A DNA stretch of 64,000 bases from Pseudarthrobacter sp. MM222 (lineage in GTDB: Bacteria > Actinomycetota > Actinomycetes > Actinomycetales > Micrococcaceae), in the NCBI RefSeq assembly GCF_947090775.1, contig NZ_OX352321.1, positions 3,968,001 to 4,032,000 on the forward strand. The letters run 5' to 3'. The notes beneath the pieces were generated by a model. It saw only the letters and a program-made list of their open reading frames with translations. It was not told the DNA's origin and made no database searches. The translations under genes and the position numbers were made by a program. Below, piece by piece: positions 33,945-41,078 of the stretch (positions are counted from its first letter, which is position 1; each line of letters begins with the position of its first letter).

Positions 33945-34907
33945 ATGTCCCAGTCTGAAGCCGCCGGGAGCGGATCATCCCGGTGCTACGTCGTCGCAGG
34001 AGCTGGCCCGGTGGGCTGGACGGTCGCGGAACAACTGGCCGCAACGGGCCGCCGCGTGCGGATTTTGACGCGGTCCGGAAGCGGACCCACCCACCCGCTG
34101 ATCGAAAAAATTGCCCTCGACGTTTCGGACCCCGCCTTGCTCGGTGAGGCCTTCTCAGGCGCCGCCGCCGTGTTCCACTGCATCCACGGGTCGCGGTATG
34201 ACGCGGGCGTCTGGGCGCGGGAGCTACCGGCGGCCGAGCTGAGCGTGCTGGCCGCGGCGGGCGAGGCGGGCGCCGTCGTCGTCTTCCCGGAAAGCCTGTA
34301 CTCCTACAGCGAGCCCGAGCAGATCATGGCCGAAGACAGCCCGCGGCAGGCCCAGGGCGGCAAGCGCGGGATCCGGACCGCGCTGCTCGCGGCCCGCGCG
34401 GCGTCCGCCACTGCCACGGTCAGCGTGGTTGCTGGCGATTTCTTCGGACCGCGGGTCCGTAATGCGCACGCTGGCGAGCGCATGCTCCGTCCCGTCACGG
34501 CCGGGCGGCACATGCAGGTGATCGGACGGGCGGACCGGCTGCACTCCTTCACCTACGTTCCGGACCTAGCGGCTGCCATGATTGCCGCAGCGGAGAGTCC
34601 GCAGCTGTGGAACCGGGTGTGGCATGCACCCACCGGACCTGCGGTAACCCAGCGCGGGATTGCGGAGGCTTTCGCCAAGGCGGCCGGAGCCCGCGCCCCG
34701 CGCGTCACTGCGGTACCAGGATGGGCGCTGAAGGCGACGGGGATGTTTTCCCCCGGCATCCGGGAGTTGGCGGAGACGCTGTACCAGTTCGATCGGCCGT
34801 TCGTGATGGACTCCCGCGCCAGCCAGGCCGCCCTGTCACTGGCGCCGACCCCGCTGCATGAAGCAGCCGCCGCCACCGTCGCCTGGTGGGGGGACCAGCG
34901 AGAGTGA
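33945..34907 (+). CDS. NAD(P)-binding epimerase/dehydratase family protein
   Basis: The 320-residue Rossmann protein starts with a nucleotide-binding motif YVVAGAGPVGWTVAEQLAATG (GxGxxG type, residues 11-30) and contains FPESLYSYSEPE, VAGDFFGPRVRNAHAGERML and HSFTYVPDLAAAMI, as in the extended SDR/NAD-dependent epimerase group. The canonical YxxxK catalytic pair is not obvious (YSYSEP...), so it may bind rather than convert sugars. It is divergent from the TetR gene, probably its target. AAAGGAG precedes the ATG. Confidence 0.78.
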   Translation: MSQSEAAGSGSSRCYVVAGAGPVGWTVAEQLAATGRRVRILTRSGSGPTHPLIEKIALDVSDPALLGEAFSGAAAVFHCIHGSRYDAGVWARELPAAELSVLAAAGEAGAVVVFPESLYSYSEPEQIMAEDSPRQAQGGKRGIRTALLAARAASATATVSVVAGDFFGPRVRNAHAGERMLRPVTAGRHMQVIGRADRLHSFTYVPDLAAAMIAAAESPQLWNRVWHAPTGPAVTQRGIAEAFAKAAGARAPRVTAVPGWALKATGMFSPGIRELAETLYQFDRPFVMDSRASQAALSLAPTPLHEAAAATVAWWGDQRE

Positions 34908-34947
34908 CGGCGGCCGCGCTCCGCGGAGGAGGCGTTGAACGGCGGGG

Positions 34948-37167
34948 CTATCGGACCGCGGCCTCCGCGGCCTCGGACTCCTCGGCCGACAACTGGCCGC
35001 GCGCCGGCCCGTCCGCCTCGGGGCGTCCCAGCCGGCTCGGCCACCAGATCCGGGGTCCGATGTCGTAGGCGAGCGCCGGGACCAGCAGTGAACGGACCAG
35101 CACGGTGTCCAACAGGACGCCAAAAGCGACTATGAAGGCGAGCTGCACCAGGAACATGATCGGAATGACGCCGAGGGCGGCAAACGTCGCCGCGAGGACG
35201 ACGCCGGCGGAGGTGATCACCCCGCCCGTGACACCCAGCCCGCGCAGAATGCCGGCCCTGGTGCCGTGCTTCAGGGACTCCTCCCGCACCCTGCTCATCA
35301 GGAAGATGTTGTAATCCACGCCCAGGGCCACCAGGAAGACAAAGCCGAACAGCGGCACCGTGGCGTCCGCTCCCGGGAAGCCCAGCACTTGGTTGAAGAC
35401 CACGGCGGAGACGCCCAAGGATGCGCCGTAGGAAAGGACCACAGAGGCGACCAGCAGGACCGGCGCCAGCACGGCGCGCAGCAAGAGCATGAGGATCACG
35501 AGGATGACGGCCAGGACGACGGGGATGATCGTGACCAGGTCGCGTTGGGCGGTGGTGTTGGTGTCCAGTGCCGTGGCCGTCACGCCGCCGACGAGGGCGC
35601 CGGCGTCGAGCTTCTTCACCTCGCGCCGGAGCGATTTCACCACGTCCTCGGCCGGACCGGAATCGGCGGCGAAGTTCAGCGTCGCGTTGATCAGCACCTT
35701 GCCATCACGGACCGCCGGCGCGGCCGGTTCGGCGGTGATGGGGACGCCGCCTTCGGCGAGGACGGGGGCGCCGCCTTCGGCGAGCAGGTAGGCGTTCCCG
35801 ACGCCGTCGCTGGCTTGAACCAGGTCCAGTATTTGCCGGGATTTCGTTTCGTCCGCGACTATCACGGCCGGGCTGCCGGAGCCCGCCTCGAAGTGCCGCG
35901 CCAGGGCGTCCTGGCCGTCCACCGCGTTGGAGGCGGCCAGGATGACGTCGGTCTGCGGCACGCCGTGGGCTTTGAGCTGCAGGACTCCGGCGGACGCCAC
36001 GACCAGCAGCAGCACGGAAGCCACCCAGACGGTCCGCGGCCGGCGGGAAACGAGGGAACCGGTGGCCCGCCACAGGCCTTTCTGGCCTTCGAGCCCGGTG
36101 GCCAACTCGGGTTCACGTCCGGTTTCCGGGAGCAGTCTGGGCCGGAACGGCCAGAAGGCGGCACGGCCCAGCAGTGCCATCATCGCTGGCAACAGGCTCA
36201 GTGCCGCAAAGAGGGAGCACAGGATGCCCGCGGCCGCCACCGGACCGAGGGCCTTGTTGGAGTTGAGGTCGGAAAACAGCAGGCAGAGCAGGGCGATGAT
36301 GACGGTGGCCCCGGAGGCGAGGATCGGCTCCCATGCGGCCTTCCAGGCCGAGAGCGCGGCTGCAGTGCGATTGGTGGTGTGCGTCAGCGCCTCCCGGAAC
36401 CGCGCCACGTAGAGCAGGGCATAGTCGGTCGCGGCGCCGATCACCAGGATCGACAGGATGCCCTGGCTCTGGCCATTGAGCTGGATCCAGCCCAGCTTGG
36501 CCATGCCGAACACCAGCAGAATGGCGGCACACAGGGCGAACACGGACGTGAACAGCACCGCGACCGGCAGCAGCAGCGAGCGGTAGACAATCAGCAGGAT
36601 GACGAATACAGCCCCGAGGGCCACGAGCAGCAGGATGCCGTCGATGCCGGCGAAGGCGCCGACCAGGTCCGCGGTCAGGCCGGCAGGGCCCGTGACGAAG
36701 GCCTGCATCCCCGCAGGAGCGGAGGCTTCCAGTTCGGCCCGTAGCTCGGCGACGTTGTTCTTAACCTCGCCGGCGGAGTCGATCGGCACCACGAACTGGA
36801 CGGCTTTGCCATCCTGGGACGGGATCGGGCCGATCACGGCACTGCCGGCCTGCAAGGCCTCCAGCCTGCCTTTAAGCGTTGCGGCCTCCCTCAGCTGCGC
36901 CGGTGTGAAGGCCGAGTCGTTTTCGACCACGATGACGGCCGGGATTTCGCTCGAGTCCCTGAACTTGGCCTGCCAGTCCTGGGCGTGGGTAGCCTCCGCT
37001 CCAGCGGGCAGGAAGGATGCCTGGTCGTTGGAGGACACCTCGCTCAACCGGCCGAAGGTGGGCCCGCCGATGCCGGCCACGGCCAGCCAGACGAGGACGA
37101 GCAGCACGGGAACCAGCCAGCGCAGCCAGAACGGCACGCGCGCGCTGTGTTGTCGGTTCTTCTTCAT
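34948..37167 (-). CDS. MMPL family (RND-type) transporter
   Basis: A 739-residue membrane protein with the 2x6-helix RND plan: a helix at residue 15-35, a large extracytoplasmic domain, helix bundle with GIDGILLLVALGAVFVILLIVY and VIGAATDYALLYVARFREAL (MMPL signature), a second domain, and VDYNIFLMSRVREE (the second copy of the signature, Asp-Tyr pair). MMPL proteins export lipids or drugs. The ATG at 37167 has AAGGACTC upstream and follows the MKKN...R topology start. It is divergent from the MarR gene, which is the likely regulator. Confidence 0.9.
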   Translation of the reverse strand: MKKNRQHSARVPFWLRWLVPVLLVLVWLAVAGIGGPTFGRLSEVSSNDQASFLPAGAEATHAQDWQAKFRDSSEIPAVIVVENDSAFTPAQLREAATLKGRLEALQAGSAVIGPIPSQDGKAVQFVVPIDSAGEVKNNVAELRAELEASAPAGMQAFVTGPAGLTADLVGAFAGIDGILLLVALGAVFVILLIVYRSLLLPVAVLFTSVFALCAAILLVFGMAKLGWIQLNGQSQGILSILVIGAATDYALLYVARFREALTHTTNRTAAALSAWKAAWEPILASGATVIIALLCLLFSDLNSNKALGPVAAAGILCSLFAALSLLPAMMALLGRAAFWPFRPRLLPETGREPELATGLEGQKGLWRATGSLVSRRPRTVWVASVLLLVVASAGVLQLKAHGVPQTDVILAASNAVDGQDALARHFEAGSGSPAVIVADETKSRQILDLVQASDGVGNAYLLAEGGAPVLAEGGVPITAEPAAPAVRDGKVLINATLNFAADSGPAEDVVKSLRREVKKLDAGALVGGVTATALDTNTTAQRDLVTIIPVVLAVILVILMLLLRAVLAPVLLVASVVLSYGASLGVSAVVFNQVLGFPGADATVPLFGFVFLVALGVDYNIFLMSRVREESLKHGTRAGILRGLGVTGGVITSAGVVLAATFAALGVIPIMFLVQLAFIVAFGVLLDTVLVRSLLVPALAYDIGPRIWWPSRLGRPEADGPARGQLSAEESEAAEAAVR

Positions 37168-37216
37168 GAGTCCTTCAGGTGCGGTCAAGGGAGGAGTAAA
37201 ATTGAGTCAATCGTAG

Positions 37217-37237
37217 ACTATCTCCATAGTAGAGATA
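37217..37237. promoter_or_regulatory. probable MarR operator
   Basis: TATCTC-N7-GAGATA (37219-37237) and the inner ACTAT-N4-ATAGT (37217-37230) are nested inverted repeats in the MMPL/MarR divergent region, about 50 bp upstream of the MMPL start. This AT-rich dyad is typical for MarR sites. Confidence 0.55.
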
Positions 37238-37355
37238 AACCCTTTCTGGGCGGGGCCATTCCAGAGCGGCTTCGGCCGCAGGGGCCCTGCAGTAAACTCC
37301 GGAGGGCGTCCTGCGGGGCGAAACCGTCAAGAACCAGGGAAAAGGAGCGTGCGCA

Positions 37356-37976
37356 GTGCCCACCGAAGCAGCGCGACCACTGCCCCCTTCCGGCACGCCT
37401 GATTCTTCGGGCACGCATGGTCCTTCCGGCACGCCTGATTCTTCGGGCACGCATGGTCCTTCCGGCACATCTGATTCTTCGGCCACTCCTGATTCGTCGG
37501 CCACCCCGCCGCTTGTCCGGCTGCTCCAGGAGTTCAGCCTCGAAACCAACCGCTACGTGGATGCTGCCGGCGGCCGCAACAACATGCACCGGACCGACCT
37601 GACTGCGCTGTCGGTGATCATGACGCACACAGCGAGAAACCAGATCGTCACGCCGGGGGTGCTCCGCAAGGAACTCAATCTCAGCTCGCCGGCCACGACT
37701 GCGCTGATCGACCGGTTGCACGGCTCCGGCCACGTCGTCCGGGAACGCCAGGGGACGGACCGCCGTCAGGTGCAGTTGCGGATGACGCCGAAGGCGTACC
37801 GCGACGGCGGCGCCATGTTCCTCCCGCTCGCCCGCCAGATGGGAGCGGCCATGGCAGAGTTCACTCCCGAGGAACTCGAGATCGCCACCCGGTTCCTGAC
37901 CTCGATGATTGAGGCAACGATCAGGGCCGGGCGGGAGGCGGCGGCAGCACCGCCGTCGGACGCTGCCGCCGTTTGA
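37356..37976 (+). CDS. MarR family regulator with repetitive N-terminus
   Basis: The 206-residue regulator has a MarR winged-helix domain from about residue 70 to 165 (LRKELNLSSPATTALIDRLHGSGHVVRERQGTDRRQVQ, the winged HTH) and helices for dimerisation. The first 50 residues are a disordered repeat of P-S-G-T-P-D-S-S-G-T-H-G encoded by 36-bp tandem DNA repeats. Start GTG at 37356 with AGGAG 10 bp upstream. It probably represses the divergent MMPL exporter until a ligand binds. Confidence 0.85.
   Translation: MPTEAARPLPPSGTPDSSGTHGPSGTPDSSGTHGPSGTSDSSATPDSSATPPLVRLLQEFSLETNRYVDAAGGRNNMHRTDLTALSVIMTHTARNQIVTPGVLRKELNLSSPATTALIDRLHGSGHVVRERQGTDRRQVQLRMTPKAYRDGGAMFLPLARQMGAAMAEFTPEELEIATRFLTSMIEATIRAGREAAAAPPSDAAAV
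37386..37482 (+). repeat. 36-bp coding minisatellite in the MarR gene
   Basis: Copies at 37386-37421 and 37422-37457 are identical, with a degenerating partial copy (37458-37482). Each adds a twelve-residue unit to the MarR N-terminus. The array is in frame and could vary in copy number between strains. Confidence 0.88.
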
Positions 37977-38001
37977 GCCCGCCAGGCGGTAGCGTTTCAT
38001 T

Positions 38002-38817
38002 ATGAGTGCACAGCAGCCGGACGATGTGTATAGCCACGGCCACCACGAATCGGTGGTCCGCGCCCACGCCTCACGGACGGCGGAGAACTCCGCTGCGTTC
38101 GTGGTCCCATACCTTACGCCCGGCGTATCGGTCCTCGACGTCGGCTGCGGGCCCGGCAGCATCACCTGCGATTTTGCGGCCTTGGTCGCTCCCGGCCAGG
38201 TCACCGGGCTGGACCGTTCCCCCGACGTCATCACCCATGCCACTGCTCTCGCCGCGGAGCGCGGTGTGACCAATGTGGAATTCGCGGCCGGCAATATCTA
38301 CGATCTGGACTTTGAGGATGAGACGTTCGACGTCGTCCACGCGCACCAGGTGCTGCAGCACCTCACCGATCCGGTGGCCGCACTGCGGGAAATGCGCCGG
38401 GTGGCCCGGCCGGGCGGAATCGTCGCGGTCCGCGATGCGGACTTCCACGGCATGAGCTGGTATCCGGCCATCCCGGAGCTCGATGAGTGGATGGAGCTTT
38501 ACCAGCGGATCGCCCGCCGGAACGGTGCGGAGCCCGACGCAGGCCGCCGCTTGGTCTCCTGGGCGCAGTCCGCCGGGTTCACCGACGTCGCACCAACCAG
38601 CAGCAACTGGTTGTACGCCACAGGCCAGCAGCGGCGGTGGCAGGCCCGCGTGTGGGGTGAGCGGGTGCTGCACTCGGCCTTCGCGGACCAAGCCCTCGAG
38701 TACGGCTTCGCCACGGCCGCCGAACTGGCCCGGATCTCCGCGGGCTGGCACCGTTGGGGCTCCACCGACGACGGCTGGTTCCTCATCCCCAACGGCGAGG
38801 TCATCGCCCGCGCCTGA
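38002..38817 (+). CDS. SAM-dependent methyltransferase (UbiE/COQ5-like)
   Basis: The 271-residue class I methyltransferase has SVLDVGCGPGSITCDFA (motif I, residues 36-52), a post-I acidic loop GLDRSPDVITHA, VTNVEFAAGNIYDLDF, and the motif III region LREMRRVARPGGIVAVRDAD. The small helical insert in the C-terminal half contains WGERVLHSAFADQALEYGF. It belongs to the Methyltransf_11/25 group with unknown substrate. It lies 25 bp after the MarR gene in the same direction, possibly transcribed with it. Confidence 0.84.
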   Translation: MSAQQPDDVYSHGHHESVVRAHASRTAENSAAFVVPYLTPGVSVLDVGCGPGSITCDFAALVAPGQVTGLDRSPDVITHATALAAERGVTNVEFAAGNIYDLDFEDETFDVVHAHQVLQHLTDPVAALREMRRVARPGGIVAVRDADFHGMSWYPAIPELDEWMELYQRIARRNGAEPDAGRRLVSWAQSAGFTDVAPTSSNWLYATGQQRRWQARVWGERVLHSAFADQALEYGFATAAELARISAGWHRWGSTDDGWFLIPNGEVIARA

Positions 38818-38841
38818 AAGAGCCACAAATTTGCCGAAACA

Positions 38842-38868
38842 GGCCGGAAAGGACGCGACATTCCGGCC
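38842..38868 (+). terminator. hairpin after the methyltransferase gene
   Basis: GGCCGGAA (38842-38849) pairs with TTCCGGCC (38861-38868), 11-nt loop, 24 bp after the stop. No T-run follows. Confidence 0.45.
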
Positions 38869-38961
38869 GTCCCCGGCGAACGGGCGGCGTCCGTAGGCAC
38901 GCCACTGAGCCAGGCCGAAACCTCGGCCCGGTTCTCGGGTCCCAGCAAAAGGAGTACCACT

Positions 38962-39021
38962 ATGGCAAAGATAAACAAGACCACAGCGGCCATCATGCTC
39001 GTCGCGGTCCCGCGGTCTTGA
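38962..39021 (+). CDS. possible 19-residue peptide ORF
   Basis: A strong ribosome-binding site (AAAAGGAG, about 7 nt before) precedes ATG 38962. The ORF reads MAKINKTTAAIMLVAVPRS and ends at TGA 39019-39021: a basic start followed by a short hydrophobic segment. It may be a small membrane peptide or the degraded start of a longer gene. The remainder of this 310-bp interval (38818-39127) has no other clear element besides the terminator hairpin. Confidence 0.35.
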   Translation: MAKINKTTAAIMLVAVPRS

Positions 39022-39127
39022 CGACAGCCAGCCATCTGGGACGGCCGCCCGCAAGTTTTCGGCAGCCGTTCCGTCCGTCCGGTTCTGCGGATAGGGTGCA
39101 CTAGAGACCCCGGGTAAGGAGAACCGC

Positions 39128-39679
39128 ATGCGCAAATTGACGGCCGGACTTTTCTGCTCTGTGGACGGCGTGGTTGAAGACCCGTTCCTGTGGCAATTCG
39201 ACAGCTTCGACGAAGAGCTGGGCGCCGGAATGGGCGAGATGATGGGCCGGATCGACACCGCGCTCCTGGGCCGCGTCGGGTACCAGCAGTGGGCAGAGTA
39301 CTGGCCGAAGGCCGAGAGCGACGGCGACTTCGCGGGGTTCATCAATCCGCTGCCGAAGTTTGTCGCGTCCCGGACCCTGGCCGGAGAGCTCGAGTGGCAG
39401 AATTCGCGTCTGATCCAGGGCCCGCTGGAGGACTTCGTAGCGGGCCTGAAGAACGGCGACGGCGGCGAAATAGGGATCTTCAGCAGCATTTCGCTGGTCC
39501 ACCAGATGCTGTTCGCCGGGCTGCTCGACACCTTGATGCTGATTGTCCATCCCGTGATCGCGGGCAGTGGGCGGCGGCTGTTCAACGACGGCGATCCCCT
39601 CACCCGGCTGGAGCTGCAGTCATCCCAGCAGACCAGCAAAGGCAACATGATTCTCAGCTACAGCCGTCGCGGCGAGTGA
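39128..39679 (+). CDS. dihydrofolate reductase/RibD C-terminal domain family protein
   Basis: The 183-residue product begins MRKLTAGLFCSVDGVVEDP and has LLGRVGYQQWAEYWP and the core ...SISLVHQMLFAGLLDTLMLIVHPVIAGSGRRLF, typical of the RibD_C-type NADPH-binding 'dihydrofolate reductase family' widespread in actinobacteria. The role in pteridine or riboflavin metabolism is uncertain, and the family is more likely a general NADPH oxidoreductase. AAGGAG precedes ATG 39128. The preceding 19-residue ORF is 106 bp away. Confidence 0.82.
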   Translation: MRKLTAGLFCSVDGVVEDPFLWQFDSFDEELGAGMGEMMGRIDTALLGRVGYQQWAEYWPKAESDGDFAGFINPLPKFVASRTLAGELEWQNSRLIQGPLEDFVAGLKNGDGGEIGIFSSISLVHQMLFAGLLDTLMLIVHPVIAGSGRRLFNDGDPLTRLELQSSQQTSKGNMILSYSRRGE

Positions 39680-39729
39680 CTCCCGTCATCCAATCAAGTC
39701 CGCCACTGCCGGGACCGTAAACTTGACTG

Positions 39730-40353
39730 GTGCAACCCTCCCTTTGGCTGGCCCTCGCCAGCGCCGGCGTCCTGATCAGCTTCACTCCCGGAGCAGGCGC
39801 CATCAACACGATGAGCAACTCACTGAACTCGGGATTTCGTCGGTCGATCTGGGGCATCCTCGGCCAGCAGGCCGCCCTGATCGTGCACATCCTGATTGTG
39901 GCCCTGGGCGTCGGGGTGCTCGTGACCAGCTCGCCGACGGCCTTCAACGTCATCCGCTATGCCGGCGCCGCCTACCTCGTGTACCTCGGTATCCGGCAGT
40001 TCCTGCAGAAACCGGATCTGGATCAGGAGAAGGCCGCAGCCCTGCGCGACGAGCCCGCCCTCTCCATGTTCCGCCGGGGGCTGTGGGTCAATCTGCTCAA
40101 TCCCAAAGCCATCGTGTTTTTCCTGGCCTTCATGCCGCAGTTCATCCGCGCAGAGCAGCCGCTGCTCCCGCAATATGTGGTCCTTTCCGCCACCGTCGTA
40201 GTGATCGACGTCCTCGTCATGTGGCTCTTTTTCGCCGCAGCAGCCACGACCTTCCAGCGGTTCACCCGCGACGCCCGCGGTCAGATGGTCCTCAACCGGA
40301 CTTTTGGTGCCTTGTTCGTTGCGGTCGGTGTTCTGCTGGCCCTGCTCCACTGA
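39730..40353 (+). CDS. LysE/RhtB family exporter
   Basis: The 207-residue six-helix transporter has the LysE start WLALASAGVLISFTPGAGAI (conserved TPG motif), AYLVYLGIRQFLQ, and GLWVNLLNPKAIVFFLAFMPQFI (LNPK motif). Such proteins export basic or neutral amino acids, homoserine lactones or related solutes by proton antiport. The start GTG at 39730 is the only sensible one. It is next to the DHFR-like gene without evident coupling. Confidence 0.87.
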   Translation: MQPSLWLALASAGVLISFTPGAGAINTMSNSLNSGFRRSIWGILGQQAALIVHILIVALGVGVLVTSSPTAFNVIRYAGAAYLVYLGIRQFLQKPDLDQEKAAALRDEPALSMFRRGLWVNLLNPKAIVFFLAFMPQFIRAEQPLLPQYVVLSATVVVIDVLVMWLFFAAAATTFQRFTRDARGQMVLNRTFGALFVAVGVLLALLH

Positions 40354-40517
40354 ATCCGCCCGAGGGGTCGGGCCTCGACGCCTCCCCGCCAGCGTCCCCA
40401 GCGGCTGCCCGCCTCGCCTCCTCTAAATGACAAACGTGACACCGTAAATGACACCCTTGTAACATCGCCGTAATTGCCGCTAGCCAAGAAGTGCCCGGAT
40501 CGTTCATGCTTAGCAGC

Positions 40518-41078
40518 ATGACCTCATTGTCGAGCCAGTACCGGATCATCGCGGTCTGCACCGGAAACATCTGCCGGTCCCCGATGGCCGCGCTGATGCT
40601 CGCGGAGGTTTTCGCCGCGGAGGGGCTAGCCGCGGCCGCAGTGGACTCGGCCGGAACGACAGCCTATGAGGTAGGCCGGCCGATCGATCCCCGCGCAGCC
40701 CGGGCGCTGCTGGCCCATGGCATTTCATCAAACCGCCACCTCGCCCGGGAATGGCGGTCCGAATGGTTTCAGAGCTACCAGCTGATCCTGGCCCTGGACG
40801 TAGACCACTACGGCTGGCTGCGGCAGGCGGCACCGGACCAAGCGTCGCTGTCCAAGATCCGGATGCTGCGCAGCTTCGATCCGGCAGTAGCGGGCAAGGA
40901 CCTCCTGGACCAGGGCATCGAGGACCCCTGGTACGGCGGACACACGGACTTCGAGACGACCTGGAACCTGATCCATGCCGCCTTGCCCGGCATCGTTGAG
41001 CACGTCCGCGCCCAGCTGGCCCACCAGGGCCCGCTGCAAGGGCAGCGTCCCGAACAGCGGGTACGCTCTATTTCATGA
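40518..41078 (+). CDS. low-molecular-weight protein tyrosine phosphatase
   Basis: The 186-residue LMW-PTP shows the P-loop C-x5-R: VCTGNICRS with catalytic Cys14 and Arg20, and DPWYGG near the C-terminus carrying the general-acid Asp. It dephosphorylates tyrosine residues, typically of a bacterial tyrosine kinase or exopolysaccharide regulator. The start at 40518 is chosen by homology position of the P-loop; a GTG at 40491 gives 195 residues. Its stop overlaps the start of the next gene by 4 bp (ATGA). Confidence 0.85.
   Translation: MTSLSSQYRIIAVCTGNICRSPMAALMLAEVFAAEGLAAAAVDSAGTTAYEVGRPIDPRAARALLAHGISSNRHLAREWRSEWFQSYQLILALDVDHYGWLRQAAPDQASLSKIRMLRSFDPAVAGKDLLDQGIEDPWYGGHTDFETTWNLIHAALPGIVEHVRAQLAHQGPLQGQRPEQRVRSIS

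Noticed and set aside
37386..37482. CRISPR-like short tandem repeats
   Set aside because: Repeat units are contiguous without spacers and lie in frame inside the MarR coding region.
38499..39101. Minus-strand frame with a hydrophobic stretch near 38950-39000
   Set aside because: It runs antisense into the methyltransferase gene with no stop until 38499 and has no ribosome-binding site of quality, unlike the + strand 19-codon ORF.
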